A DNA stretch of 64,000 nt from Streptomyces sp. NBC_00440 (GCF_036014215.1 NZ_CP107921.1:372001-436000); one strand, 5' to 3'. Positions 16,410-25,603 are shown, numbered from the stretch's first letter. Translations and numbers: made by a program. Notes: a model not told the origin generated them from the sequence alone.

Positions 16410-18566
16410 TCACGAGAGACCGATCCGGCTCATGGGTATCGGCTGGTAGCCCGGGAGTTGAGCGGCGATCAGGTCGTCGTTGCCCAGGGTCGGCTTCCCG
16501 TCCACGACCGTCACGACGCCGGGGTCGGCAGTGAGCGTCAGATTGCGGTCGACCGTTCCGTACGTGCGCGCGGACGGGGCGATGTCCAGCGCGGCGACAC
16601 CGCAGAGCGCGTTGTACTCGACGACGTCGTACTTCGGGTAGGCCGGCTGGTCGTCGGCGATGTTCACGAGGTGCGGATAGCGCGAGCGCCACGGCTCCTT
16701 CCGGTAGGGAACGGCGGCCAGCAGGTCGTACATCCCCCACGCGCCGCCGGGTGCCACGTCCCCCGCCGCCCAGTTGAGTCCCCGCTCGTCGAGCGTCACC
16801 GAATGGACGGACGACAGGATGATGTTGTTGCTGATGACATTGTCCCGGCCCCCGCCGATCTGGAAGGCGGTGTCGACCTTGTAGAAGATGTTGCCGAACG
16901 CCGTCGTTCCGCAGAAGCAGTCGTCGAGGTAGATGCCCGAGGCGAAGAGGGATCCGCCGCTTCCCACGATGTCGTGCAGGAAGTTGTAGCGGATGACCGT
17001 GCCGCGTCCGGTCCACTCCCGTCCCGCGTAGATGGCGCCGGCGTCGTTGGTCTCCTTCACCACATCGTTGATCTCGTTGTACTCGATCACGTGGTCGTTG
17101 CCCCGGAAGACGATGGCGACGTGCGGCGCATCGTAGATGTGGTTGTTGGCGACGTGGTTCCCGACACCGGCGAGTTCGACCGCGGGGCTGTACGTCAGCT
17201 GGAGGCGGCTGTAGTCGTGGATCTCGTTGCCGACCGCCCGGTTGCGCGCCGGGGTGAGGGTGGCCCGGTCGCCGCCGGCGAGGGCGATGCCACCCTGGCC
17301 GGTGGCCTGGATGTGGCAGCCGCGGACCTCGTTCCCCGATCCGCCGTGCGGGCCGGCCGAGACGCTTGAGTCGCCGATCGCGACCGCGCGACCGCCCAGA
17401 AGCCGCAGGGTGCAGTCCGCGACCGTGTTGGACGTGCCGTCCGTGATGACGATGCCGTCGCCGCGCGACCCCTCGAACACAAGGTCCGAGAACGTGACGT
17501 GCGAGCAGCCATTGAGGACGGCCATCGGGTCGGCGAGCAGCGACAGTTGCACCGACGCGCCGGACAGGTCGCCCGGAGGGTACAGATACAGCTTCCCGGT
17601 GGCCCGGTCGAGGTACCACTCGCCCGGCGAGTCGAGCTCCTCCAGCACGTTGTAGTAGTAGTAACGCCGGCCCGCCCCGACGGTGTACATGCTGGCGGTC
17701 CTGGTGGAGATGGTCTGCGCCGCCGGGTCGATCGCCTTGATCTGAAGGTTGCCGTCGGCCCACTCGTAGAACCAGTAGCCCTGCATCCACACGTCGCTGG
17801 TGTCGGCCCAGGTCGACGGCCGGGGGTCGGTGTACGTGAACGTGGCCCCCTTGGCGAATTCGGCGGCCATCTTGTCGGGGTCGCCGAGGACACTGCGGGG
17901 GTTCCCGCCCGGGTCGATGACCTGACCGACGGCGAGGAACTCGGTGTTCGGGTAACGGGCGAGGGTCATCGCCTCGCTGTTGAAGAACAGTTCGGGCGGG
18001 GTGACCGCGCGCGGCAGGCCGTATCCGGTCTGGACGATCTGGCCGTAGTCGGTGATCCCGAGCGCCTTCAGGTCGAACTCGCGGACGGTGTCGCGCGACC
18101 CGGCCGGGAGGCGGTCCCGTATCGCCTGGTCGCCGACCGGCCCGAAACCGGTAGCCGGCAGGTCCACGCCACCCACGAGCCGGACCTGTTCGCCGTGGTA
18201 GGCGGCGTAGGTGACCGGGCGGCCCGGCGCACCGGAGTCCTGCGCTTCGAGGGTGAAGCTCCGCGTCCGCCGGTACGTGCCGCCCCGGAGGAAGACGGTC
18301 ACCGGTTGAGCGGCACGGCCCGGCGCGGCCCGCCGCCAGGTCCGGATCACGTCGCGCGCCTTCTCCAGCGTCGCGAACGGCGCGGCCTTCGTGCCCCGGT
18401 TCGAGTCCTTCCCGTCCGTTGCCACGAAGAAGGTCTTCTGCTCCTCGGCCCGGTCCCGCCGGTCACCGGTACCGGCGTAGGCCGGCCCGGCGATGAGGGC
18501 TGCCGACGCACCGGCCCCGACGGCCCCGGCGGCCTTGAAGAGATCACGTCGCGAGAATCTGGACAT
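16410..18566 (-). CDS. Tat-exported right-handed parallel beta-helix protein
   Basis: A 718-residue protein with a Tat signal (SRRDLFKAAGAVGAGAS, cut near AYA at about 32). The mature N-terminus FFVATDGKDSNRGTKAAPFATLEKAR region is the usual start of secreted beta-helix carbohydrate enzymes. From about residue 330 many short coils follow (SNTVADCTLRLLGG, NEVRGCHIQATG, NHVANNHIYDAPH, NVISNNIILSS), the pattern of a parallel beta-helix. Lyases and glycosidases share this fold, so the reaction cannot be named. It is divergent from the sugar ABC operon through a promoter with shared operators, so it probably attacks the polymer outside the cell. Not frameshifted. Confidence 0.82.
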   Translation of the reverse strand: MSRFSRRDLFKAAGAVGAGASAALIAGPAYAGTGDRRDRAEEQKTFFVATDGKDSNRGTKAAPFATLEKARDVIRTWRRAAPGRAAQPVTVFLRGGTYRRTRSFTLEAQDSGAPGRPVTYAAYHGEQVRLVGGVDLPATGFGPVGDQAIRDRLPAGSRDTVREFDLKALGITDYGQIVQTGYGLPRAVTPPELFFNSEAMTLARYPNTEFLAVGQVIDPGGNPRSVLGDPDKMAAEFAKGATFTYTDPRPSTWADTSDVWMQGYWFYEWADGNLQIKAIDPAAQTISTRTASMYTVGAGRRYYYYNVLEELDSPGEWYLDRATGKLYLYPPGDLSGASVQLSLLADPMAVLNGCSHVTFSDLVFEGSRGDGIVITDGTSNTVADCTLRLLGGRAVAIGDSSVSAGPHGGSGNEVRGCHIQATGQGGIALAGGDRATLTPARNRAVGNEIHDYSRLQLTYSPAVELAGVGNHVANNHIYDAPHVAIVFRGNDHVIEYNEINDVVKETNDAGAIYAGREWTGRGTVIRYNFLHDIVGSGGSLFASGIYLDDCFCGTTAFGNIFYKVDTAFQIGGGRDNVISNNIILSSVHSVTLDERGLNWAAGDVAPGGAWGMYDLLAAVPYRKEPWRSRYPHLVNIADDQPAYPKYDVVEYNALCGVAALDIAPSARTYGTVDRNLTLTADPGVVTVVDGKPTLGNDDLIAAQLPGYQPIPMSRIGLS

Positions 18567-18658
18567 GTAGTGCCCTTTCGTAGGTACCTACTGGAACCGG
18601 GCCCTCGGTCCGGGCGAACAGCGCCTCCGGGCCGAGCCTTCGTTGCGGGATGCTCCGA

Positions 18659-18686
18659 CTATCGATAATCGCTGAGCGATAAGTAG
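18659..18686. promoter_or_regulatory. Operator-like palindrome in the beta-helix gene promoter
   Basis: TATCGATA (18660-18667) is followed by the 13-bp palindrome ATCGCTGAGCGAT (18668-18680). It lies just downstream of a perfect minus-strand -35 box TTGACA at 18710-18705, so a bound protein would cover the -10 and transcription start of the beta-helix gene. Confidence 0.65.
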
Positions 18687-18830
18687 TGGGTCGGCAGTGG
18701 CGAGTGTCAAGGGATCCTTCAAATCCCGCCGCAAGAAACCGAGTTCATGCGCCTCGCAGGTTGCGAACCGGTAACGCTGCCGTTGCCGACCCTTGACCAC
18801 CGGCCGACAGGTCCCCGATGGTGAGGTCGC

Positions 18831-18862
18831 TATCGATAAGCGATAAGCGATTAGCGATCGAT
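18831..18862. promoter_or_regulatory. Four tandem heptamers at the start of the ABC operon
   Basis: TATCGAT, AAGCGAT, AAGCGAT and TAGCGAT follow each other without gap from 18831 to 18858, then CGAT. The array ends 10 bp before the start codon of the solute-binding protein gene and touches its ribosome site. The same elements occur at 18659-18686 on the other arm of the divergent promoter, so one regulator, most likely the GntR protein at 26481, probably controls both units. Confidence 0.7.
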
Positions 18863-18872
18863 GGAGGGTTCG

Positions 18873-20132
18873 ATGGTTTCGGGTTCTCGCCGGCATCTGG
18901 TCAAGCTGGGTGCCATCGCCGTATCCGCCGCACTGCTCACGGGCTGCTCGACCGGCACGGACTCCGCAGGCGGCGACAGGAACATCCGCATGCTGGTCAA
19001 CATCACTCCGGTGCTGACCAAGCAGTTCTACAAGGACCTGGTGGCGGGGTACGTCGCCGGCCACCCCGGGGTGAAGGTCACGATCGAGGCGCCCACCGGC
19101 AGGGGCATCGAGGACACGCTGAAGCAGCAACTGGCCGCGGGCAGCCCGCCCGACGTCCTCGCCGGCGGGCAGAACACGGCTCTCGCCGCGCAGATGGCGC
19201 CGCTGCCCGACGCACAGTGGGTGAAGGACGCACCGTTCGCGGAGGCGTCCAAGCTCGACGGCAAGGTGTGGATGGCCGGTACCGGCGTCCAGCTCCAGTC
19301 GCTGGTCTTCTACAACAAGGCCGCCTTCGCCAAGGCCGGTGTCACCGGGACGCCCAAGACCTTCGACGAGTTCACCGCCGCGCTGCGCAAGCTGAAGGGC
19401 GCCGGATACACGCCGATGCAGACCGGCGGTGAGTGGACCACCGGCGCGCAGGCCCTGATGATGGCCAACCCGAACGTGATGAACACCGAGCCGCAGTGGT
19501 ACGCAAAGCGGAACAAGGGCTCCGTGACCTTCGCCGGCAGCAACTACGCCAAGTACCTGGACGTCTACCAGTCCTGGATCAAGGACGGCCTGGTTCCCAA
19601 GGACGCCAACGGCATCAAGTACCAGGACATGATCAACAACTTCACGGCCGGCAAGTCGGCGACGATGGTGATGGGCAACTGGCTGACGGCCTCGCTCGCC
19701 GGAGCGAAGCCGGGCTTCGACACGGGCGTGTTCCCGGTCCCCACGTTCGACGGCTCCACGCCGCCGCAGGCCGCCAACCCGGCCATGCCGTACTCGGTGC
19801 TCAAGAGCTCCAGGCACGCGGACGCGGCGATAGACCTGGTGAAGTACCTGGTCAGCGACAAGAAGGCGATCACGAAGGCGCTGAGCGCGGAGGGCAACTT
19901 CCGTACCGGATACAGCTACAAGACCACCCCGCTGACCAACGACATCGCGAAGCTCCTCGACAAGGCCGGCGGCAAGACCGTCGCGATCGGCCCGGGACTG
20001 GGCGACAACTCATCCCCTGCGGGCTTCCCCGATGAGTTCAACACCCAGGTCCAGAGCATGTATCTGGGAACCACAGCCGATCAGGTGGCGCGGACCATGG
20101 ACAAGTGGTGGGCCGCGAATGCGCCCAAGTAA
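18873..20132 (+). CDS. Sugar ABC transporter substrate-binding lipoprotein
   Basis: A 419-residue family 1 extracellular solute-binding protein. The lipobox LLTGC places the acylated Cys at residue 25 after an RRHLVKLG basic start. The middle contains KVWMAGTGVQLQSLVFYNKAAF and PKTFDEFTAALRKLKGAGYTP, the hinge pattern of carbohydrate-binding members. ATG at 18873 has GGAGGG 4 bp upstream; an ATG at 18861 in the same frame lies inside the operator array and is less likely. First gene of the eight-gene operon. Ligand unknown; expected to be an oligosaccharide released by the divergent beta-helix enzyme. Confidence 0.92.
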   Translation: MVSGSRRHLVKLGAIAVSAALLTGCSTGTDSAGGDRNIRMLVNITPVLTKQFYKDLVAGYVAGHPGVKVTIEAPTGRGIEDTLKQQLAAGSPPDVLAGGQNTALAAQMAPLPDAQWVKDAPFAEASKLDGKVWMAGTGVQLQSLVFYNKAAFAKAGVTGTPKTFDEFTAALRKLKGAGYTPMQTGGEWTTGAQALMMANPNVMNTEPQWYAKRNKGSVTFAGSNYAKYLDVYQSWIKDGLVPKDANGIKYQDMINNFTAGKSATMVMGNWLTASLAGAKPGFDTGVFPVPTFDGSTPPQAANPAMPYSVLKSSRHADAAIDLVKYLVSDKKAITKALSAEGNFRTGYSYKTTPLTNDIAKLLDKAGGKTVAIGPGLGDNSSPAGFPDEFNTQVQSMYLGTTADQVARTMDKWWAANAPK

Positions 20133-21099
20133 CGTGACGCTCACCGCTCCTGGACCACCGGACAACCCGCCGGTCCAAGAGCGCCCCCGTCGCACTCACC
20201 ACACTCCCCCGCGCCCGCTGCGCGTACGCGCCGCCCGCAGCCTGCCCAGCATCCTCATGGTCGGCCCCGCACTGGCTGCGGTCGTGGCCTTCATCCTCAT
20301 CCCCGTCGTGGTCGCCGGACGGCTCAGCCTCACCGACTGGGACGGCTTCTCCGACAGTTACAAGTCCCTCGGCCTGGACAACTACGTTCAGCTGTTCCAC
20401 GATCCGGGCGTGGCGAACGCTGCGTACGTCACGCTCGTGATCGCGGTGGTCGGCACCCTGGCCTGCAATGTCCTCGGCCTGGGCCTCGCGGTCATGCTCA
20501 ACGGCAAGGGGCGCGCCAAAGCGGTACTGCGGGGCCTGTTCTTCTACCCGCATGTGCTCGGCGCGGTCATCATCGGCTTCCTGTGGTCGGCCATACTCAG
20601 CAGCGAAGGAGCGGTCAACACCCTCCTCACAGCGGCACACCGCTCGAAGATCCCGTTCCTGTCCGATCCGCAGTGGGCGCTCGCAGCGGTCGTCTTCGTG
20701 GTGGTCTGGTCGACGTTCGGCGTGAACGTGGTTCTCTACCTCGCCGGGCTGCAGACGATCCCGGAGTCGCTCCTGGAAGCGGCGCGTATCGACGGCGCCT
20801 CACGCTGGCAGACGTTCCGCCAGGTCGTGCTGCCGATGCTGGCACCCAGCGTGACGATCAACGTGGTCCTCGTACTCGTCCAACTGCTGCGGGTCTACGA
20901 CCTGGTGCTGGCGATGACCGACGGGGGTCCGGCCGGCCACACGCAGACGTACGCGTACCTGGTGCTTTCGGAGTCGTTCCTGAACGGGAAGATCGGCTAC
21001 GCCTCGGCCCAGAGCATCGTCCTCATGATCGTCATCACGGTGCTCGCCGTCGTGATCGTGGCGCTGCGCCAGCGCAGCGAGAAGGCGGTGGAACAGTGA
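20119..21099 (+). CDS. Sugar ABC transporter permease (MalF type)
   Basis: A 326-residue permease with six membrane segments; residues 1-45 are a Pro/Arg-rich cytosolic tail. The coupling EAA loop is ESLLEAARIDGASRWQTFRQ near residue 215, with the expected EAA---G pattern, and the C-terminal GGPAGHTQTYAYLV is typical of MalF-like sugar permeases. The ATG at 20119 overlaps the binding-protein gene; the GTG at 20134 just after its stop is an alternative start. It pairs with the next gene. No ATPase is encoded here, as usual in streptomycetes, which share an MsiK-like subunit. Confidence 0.9.
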   Translation: MRPSNVTLTAPGPPDNPPVQERPRRTHHTPPRPLRVRAARSLPSILMVGPALAAVVAFILIPVVVAGRLSLTDWDGFSDSYKSLGLDNYVQLFHDPGVANAAYVTLVIAVVGTLACNVLGLGLAVMLNGKGRAKAVLRGLFFYPHVLGAVIIGFLWSAILSSEGAVNTLLTAAHRSKIPFLSDPQWALAAVVFVVVWSTFGVNVVLYLAGLQTIPESLLEAARIDGASRWQTFRQVVLPMLAPSVTINVVLVLVQLLRVYDLVLAMTDGGPAGHTQTYAYLVLSESFLNGKIGYASAQSIVLMIVITVLAVVIVALRQRSEKAVEQ

Positions 21100-21932
21100 A
21101 CCGCACTGCAGGCAGCCGCGTCGGCTCGGTCATGCTGGGCCTCTTCGCCCTGGTCATGCTGGCGCCGCTGTACCTCGTGATCGTCAACGCGTTCAAACCG
21201 GAGTCGGCGATCCGTCAACGGCCGTTCTCCGCCGCCCCGGGGTTGCTGTCCACGGACTATCTCCGAGCGGCGCTGTCGTCACCGGACTACAACATCGTCA
21301 AGTCGTTCGGTGTGACGGTGATGTTCGTGGTCCTGGTCAACGTGCTGTCCCTGGCGCTGGCCGGTCCGGCCGCCTACGTCATCGCGCGGGGTACCCGCCG
21401 GTGGCACAAGGGGATGCTGCTGGTGTTCCTGGCCGGGCTGTTCATCCCCGGGCAGGTCCTGGTCATCCCGGTGATCTACGTACTGCGCTTCACGGGCCTG
21501 ATGGGCACGATCCCCGGATTCGTCCTGTACGAGGCGACGCTGACCCTGCCGCTGTCGATGTTCCTGTTCGTGGGCTACATCAAGTCCATCCCCCGGGAGC
21601 TCGACGAGGCGGCGCAGATCGACGGCGCGGGCCGGCTGCGCACCTTCTGGCAAGTGATCTTCCCGCTGATGCGGCCGGTCGTGGTCACCGCGATCGTCCT
21701 GCACACCATCGGGGTCTGGACGGACTTCGTGAACCCGCAGATCGTACTGGGCCCGACATCGGGCCTGTATACCGTCATGACCGGGGTGTACTCCGCGATC
21801 GGCCTCCACACCACCGACCTGTCCGTGGTCTATCCGACGCTGCTGCTGGCGATCGCACCGGTGCTGGTCTTCTTCGTGATCATGCAGCGCAAGATCGTCG
21901 GTGGCCTCACCGCCGGCGCGACGAAGGGGTGA
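21096..21932 (+). CDS. Sugar ABC transporter permease (MalG type)
   Basis: A 278-residue permease with six membrane segments. The EAA loop ELDEAAQIDGAGRLRTFWQ lies near residue 175, and the N-terminal LAPLYLVIVNAFKPESAI is typical of MalG-like subunits. GTG start overlaps the stop of the first permease by 4 bp (GTGA). Together they form the channel for the binding protein at 18873. Confidence 0.9.
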   Translation: MNRTAGSRVGSVMLGLFALVMLAPLYLVIVNAFKPESAIRQRPFSAAPGLLSTDYLRAALSSPDYNIVKSFGVTVMFVVLVNVLSLALAGPAAYVIARGTRRWHKGMLLVFLAGLFIPGQVLVIPVIYVLRFTGLMGTIPGFVLYEATLTLPLSMFLFVGYIKSIPRELDEAAQIDGAGRLRTFWQVIFPLMRPVVVTAIVLHTIGVWTDFVNPQIVLGPTSGLYTVMTGVYSAIGLHTTDLSVVYPTLLLAIAPVLVFFVIMQRKIVGGLTAGATKG

Positions 21933-21934
21933 CC

Positions 21935-23878
21935 GTGGGCAAGCACATGGTGAGCGTGACGGCGTCCGTGCCGGCCGGTGAACCGCCCGCCTGGGCCGTA
22001 CTGCAAAGGCAGTTGTTCTCGGTACTGGACGAGGCATGGCGGGTTTTCGAGGACCGGTACTGTCACTCCGACGGCGGGCTGCGCTTCGACGGGGTCCTGG
22101 AAGGCCGTGACGGAGCGGACGACTTCTACGAACCGTTCTTCAACTGGCCGATGCTGTACCTGCTCGGCGGGGCGGACGACCTGCTCGACGCCAGCAAGAA
22201 ACACTGGAACGGCATCACCCGGCAGCTTTCCGAAGCCGGGTTCCTGGTCGACGAGTACGAGCGCGGGTACGACTGGTTCCACCAGGGCGAGTCGCTGCTG
22301 ATGTTCTACGGGATCTGCGCGGCCGACCCGTCCGACGACGCGTTCCGCCGGCGGGCGCTGCGCTTCGCCGACCTCTACCTGCCCACCTCGCCCGTCGGGA
22401 ACGTCGACGGCTCGCAGCGGATCATCCGGGCTCCGCACACCGGGGCCGGCGGGCCGCGCCGTGGCGTGGATGACGCATGGGCGCAGGGGTTCGGCGCGGA
22501 GCTGACCAACATGAAGCCGTACGGCCTGCCCCTGGAGGACCTTCCCGGGATCGACACCTGGGACGATCTGGCCGACCCCGGTAACGCGCGGCGTATGGGC
22601 GAGGCGATGAACCGGCGGCTCGGCGACGGCGATGTCGCGGTGAATCTCGCGTCCACCTCGCTGATCGCCAACGCGTGGCTGTACACGGGCGAGGACCGGT
22701 ACCGCGACTGGCTCGTCGACTACGTGCAGGCCTGGCGGGACCGGGCCGCCGCCGCGGGCGGCGTCATCCCCGACAACGTGGGGCCCTCCGGCGAGGTCGG
22801 TGAGCTGCACGACGGCCGCTGGTACGGCGGCCCGTACGGCTGGACCTGGCCGCACGGTCTGCACAGCGTCGGCGCGGTCGCGGTCGTCGCTGCCATGAAC
22901 GCCGCTCTGGTCACCGGCGACAACGCGTGGTTCGACCTGGCCCGCGCCCCGCTGGACCGGGTGCTGGAAGAGGCGACGCGCGGGCCGGTCCGTGACGGTG
23001 ACTCCAGCATGGCCATGACCTGGCTCCAGCGTCTCGGGCCCGATGCCGGCAGCGACCTGCAACTGGTGCCCTACCGGTACGGCCTGCACGGCTGGTTCGA
23101 CCACCAGCCGCTGCAGATCGCCTTCCCGGCCTGGATCTGGTGGTGCTCCGGCGATCCGCAGGACCGGCAGCGGCTGGACCGCGTGGAGCGGGACTGCGGC
23201 TACGACTGGACGACCGTGCACGCCTTTCGCGACAAGGAGGAGGCCGGACACGAGGCGCCGTGGCTCGCCTACCTCGACGGTCGCAACCCCGACTACCCGG
23301 CCCGGGCCCTCGGCATGGCGCTGGGGCAGGTCGCCCGCAGGATGGCACTCGTCCGCGAGGATACGACCACCGCCCGCACCGATGACATCCACTGGTGGCA
23401 GCGGCTCAATCCCGTGGTGACCGAGATTCTGGTGCAGCTGACCACGGGCGCTCCCGCCACCCCCTACAACGGGGGGCTCCAGCAGGCCCGGGTGCGCTAC
23501 TGGGACGCCGACCGGGGCCGTCCCGGCCTGCCGGCCGACGTCGCCGCCCTCGTCGAGGGGCTCGACGAGACCCGGGTCTGCGTCCAGTTGGTCAACCTGA
23601 GCCATACGCGCGAGCGGCGTGTGGTCGTGCAGGCCGGCGCGTTCGCCGAGGACGGCATCGACCATGTCGTGGTGGACCAACTCGACAGCGGCTATCCCGG
23701 CCCGAACCGCGCCTACCGGGCGGACGAGTTCACGACCAGTACCCGGCGCACGGACGTGCGCGACAGCCACCTGCTGGTGACCCTGCCGCCGGGGACCCGG
23801 CTCGGTCTGACCATGCAGGTGAGGCGCCGTCAGTTCACCCCGAGCCACCCGACGTTCGACCGATACCAGGAGAAGTAG
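21935..23878 (+). CDS. Large intracellular protein, possible (alpha/alpha) barrel carbohydrate enzyme
   Basis: A 647-residue protein without signal peptide or membrane segment. I do not recognise the family. Repeating helix pairs with aromatic motifs (NWPMLYLLGGADDLLDASKK, ERGYDWFHQGESLLMFYG, TWPHGLHSVGAVAVVAAMN, HGWFDHQPLQIAFPAW) look like an alpha/alpha toroid as in six-hairpin glycosidases and polysaccharide lyases. From about residue 530 a smaller, strand-rich end follows. Acidic and His residues around DWFHQGES and YGGPYGWTWPHG would be active-site candidates. GTG at 21935 has AAGGGG 5 bp upstream; GTG at 21929 (overlapping the permease stop) and ATG at 21947 are alternatives. Its place right after the permeases suggests it acts on the imported oligosaccharide. 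Confidence 0.7.
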   Translation: MGKHMVSVTASVPAGEPPAWAVLQRQLFSVLDEAWRVFEDRYCHSDGGLRFDGVLEGRDGADDFYEPFFNWPMLYLLGGADDLLDASKKHWNGITRQLSEAGFLVDEYERGYDWFHQGESLLMFYGICAADPSDDAFRRRALRFADLYLPTSPVGNVDGSQRIIRAPHTGAGGPRRGVDDAWAQGFGAELTNMKPYGLPLEDLPGIDTWDDLADPGNARRMGEAMNRRLGDGDVAVNLASTSLIANAWLYTGEDRYRDWLVDYVQAWRDRAAAAGGVIPDNVGPSGEVGELHDGRWYGGPYGWTWPHGLHSVGAVAVVAAMNAALVTGDNAWFDLARAPLDRVLEEATRGPVRDGDSSMAMTWLQRLGPDAGSDLQLVPYRYGLHGWFDHQPLQIAFPAWIWWCSGDPQDRQRLDRVERDCGYDWTTVHAFRDKEEAGHEAPWLAYLDGRNPDYPARALGMALGQVARRMALVREDTTTARTDDIHWWQRLNPVVTEILVQLTTGAPATPYNGGLQQARVRYWDADRGRPGLPADVAALVEGLDETRVCVQLVNLSHTRERRVVVQAGAFAEDGIDHVVVDQLDSGYPGPNRAYRADEFTTSTRRTDVRDSHLLVTLPPGTRLGLTMQVRRRQFTPSHPTFDRYQEK

Positions 23879-23879
23879 A

Positions 23880-24668
23880 ATGATGAGCGATGAGCAGGCC
23901 CAGCCGGTGTTCTCCCTTCCGGTGCGCGGCGACACATACCGGCGTGCCGATGCGGAGCTGGTGGACCAGATGGGCCAGGTGAGCAGCGCCACCGCCTGCG
24001 CGAAGCTCCACGGCCTGGGCATCAGGCGCACGTGGATGGAGGGGCCGCAGCCCCTCGCGACCGGGCAGAAGATCGCCGGGTCGGCGTTGACGCTCCAGTT
24101 CATGCCGCAGCGCGAGGACATAGCGAGCGGCCTGGCCCAGGAGGCCGTCGAACGCCAGACCGCCCTGTGGGCGGTGCTGGAGGCGGTGCAGCCCGGCGAC
24201 GTCCTCGTCATCCAGGCGTACGGGTCGGCGTTCAGCGGCTGCGTCGGCGACATGCTCGTCCGCTACTTCAAGCGCAAGGGCGGCGCCGGGATCGTCGTCG
24301 ACGGCCGGATCCGGGACGCGCCGCGGGTACGCGAGCTCGGCGTGCCGATCTGGTGCACCGGCACCACCCCGCACTACGCCTCCCAGTCGGAGCTGTTCCC
24401 CTGGGCGTACGACGTGCCGGTTGCCGCCGGCGGAGTGCTGTGTCTGCCCGGGGACATCGTGGTCGCCGATGACGACGGCGCCGTCGTCGTCCCGCAGGCG
24501 ACCGCGCCGGAGGTGGTCGCCACCGCCCAGGACCACCAGGAGTGGGAGGTGTTCAGCCGGATGCGTCTGGACCAGGGCGCCCGGCTCGGCCACTACTACC
24601 CGCTGACGTCGGAGTCGCGCGCGGAGTACGAGCAGTGGCGCGACCAGAAGCGGTCGTCCCAGCGATGA
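23880..24668 (+). CDS. RraA-like protein (HMG/CHA aldolase superfamily)
   Basis: A 262-residue protein of the RraA/dimethylmenaquinone-methyltransferase-like family. VSSATACAKLHGLG near residue 35, QPGDVLVIQAYG near 105 and GIVVDGRIRDAPRVRELGVPIW near 140 are the family core; the Arg-Asp of GRIRD is the pair used for pyruvate binding and metal contact in 4-hydroxy-4-methyl-2-oxoglutarate aldolase. RNase E inhibition is therefore less likely than a catabolic lyase or aldolase role. The body is longer than RraA of about 160 residues, matching catabolic relatives. AGGAG precedes the ATG; the second ATG at 23883 is equally possible. Confidence 0.78.
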   Translation: MMSDEQAQPVFSLPVRGDTYRRADAELVDQMGQVSSATACAKLHGLGIRRTWMEGPQPLATGQKIAGSALTLQFMPQREDIASGLAQEAVERQTALWAVLEAVQPGDVLVIQAYGSAFSGCVGDMLVRYFKRKGGAGIVVDGRIRDAPRVRELGVPIWCTGTTPHYASQSELFPWAYDVPVAAGGVLCLPGDIVVADDDGAVVVPQATAPEVVATAQDHQEWEVFSRMRLDQGARLGHYYPLTSESRAEYEQWRDQKRSSQR

Positions 24669-25603
24669 ACCATGTCTCGGGCCCGGGTGTGCTGGGCCGC
24701 ACCGGACTCACGGTCGGCAGGCTCGGCCTCGGCTGCGCGCCCCTGGGCAACCTGTACGAACCGGTTCCGGAGCAGGACGCCGCCGGCACGGTGCGTGCCG
24801 CGCTGGCGGGCGGGACGCGCCTGTTCGACACCGCCCCGCGGTACGGCAACGGCGTGTCCGAACAGCGCCTCGGCCAGGCACTGGCCGGGGTGCCCAGGTC
24901 CGAGGTCGTCGTCGCGACCAAAGTCGGATACCTGCTCACCGACGACGGCGCCGAGCCGGACTTCTCCTATGACGGCACCATGCGGTGCCTGGAGGAGAGC
25001 CTGACCCGGCTCGGCCTGGACCGGGTGGACATCGCGCATGTGCACGACCCCGACCACCATGAGCAGGAGGCCCTCGCGGGGGCCTTCCGCGCCCTGGTCG
25101 AACTGCGGGAGCAGGGCGTGGTGTCGGCGGTGGGCGCGGGCATGAACCAGAGCGCCATGCTGGAACGGATCGTCGCGCGGGCCGACGTGGACTGCGTGCT
25201 GCTGGCCGGTCGGTACACTCTCCTCGACCAAGAAGCTCTGACGGGCCTGCTCCCTGCGTGCGAGGCCCGCGGTGTCGGGGTCGTGCTGGGCGGGGTGTAC
25301 AACTCCGGCCTGCTGGCCGATCCGCGGCCCGGTGCGAGGTACGACTACCGGACAGCCGAGCCGCACCAGGTTGCCGCCGCGCTGGCCATCGCGGAGATCT
25401 GTGCCCGTCACGGGGTGCCGATGAAGGCGGCGGCCCTGCGGTTCGCGTGGGGGCATCCTGCCGTGTCCGCTCTGGTCGTCGGAGCCAGGACGGCCGATGA
25501 AGTGCGGGAGAACCTCGCCATGGCGCAGACCACCGTTCCCGCCGGCCTGTGGGCGGAGCTGCGCGCGGCGGGGCTGCTCCCGCAGGAGGTGCCCACGCCG
25601 TGA
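24665..25603 (+). CDS. Aldo/keto reductase (aldose 1-dehydrogenase type)
   Basis: A 312-residue TIM-barrel oxidoreductase. LFDTAPRYGNGVSEQRLG near 55 holds the catalytic Asp and Tyr, VVVATKVG near 85 the Lys, and the DRVDIAHVHDPD stretch near 125 the His. This variant fits the D-threo-aldose/L-fucose/L-galactose dehydrogenase branch, which oxidises the sugar to its 1,4- or 1,5-lactone with NAD(P). The lactonase candidate follows directly. ATG overlaps the RraA gene stop by 4 bp. The exact sugar is not visible. Confidence 0.85.
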   Translation: MNHVSGPGVLGRTGLTVGRLGLGCAPLGNLYEPVPEQDAAGTVRAALAGGTRLFDTAPRYGNGVSEQRLGQALAGVPRSEVVVATKVGYLLTDDGAEPDFSYDGTMRCLEESLTRLGLDRVDIAHVHDPDHHEQEALAGAFRALVELREQGVVSAVGAGMNQSAMLERIVARADVDCVLLAGRYTLLDQEALTGLLPACEARGVGVVLGGVYNSGLLADPRPGARYDYRTAEPHQVAAALAIAEICARHGVPMKAAALRFAWGHPAVSALVVGARTADEVRENLAMAQTTVPAGLWAELRAAGLLPQEVPTP

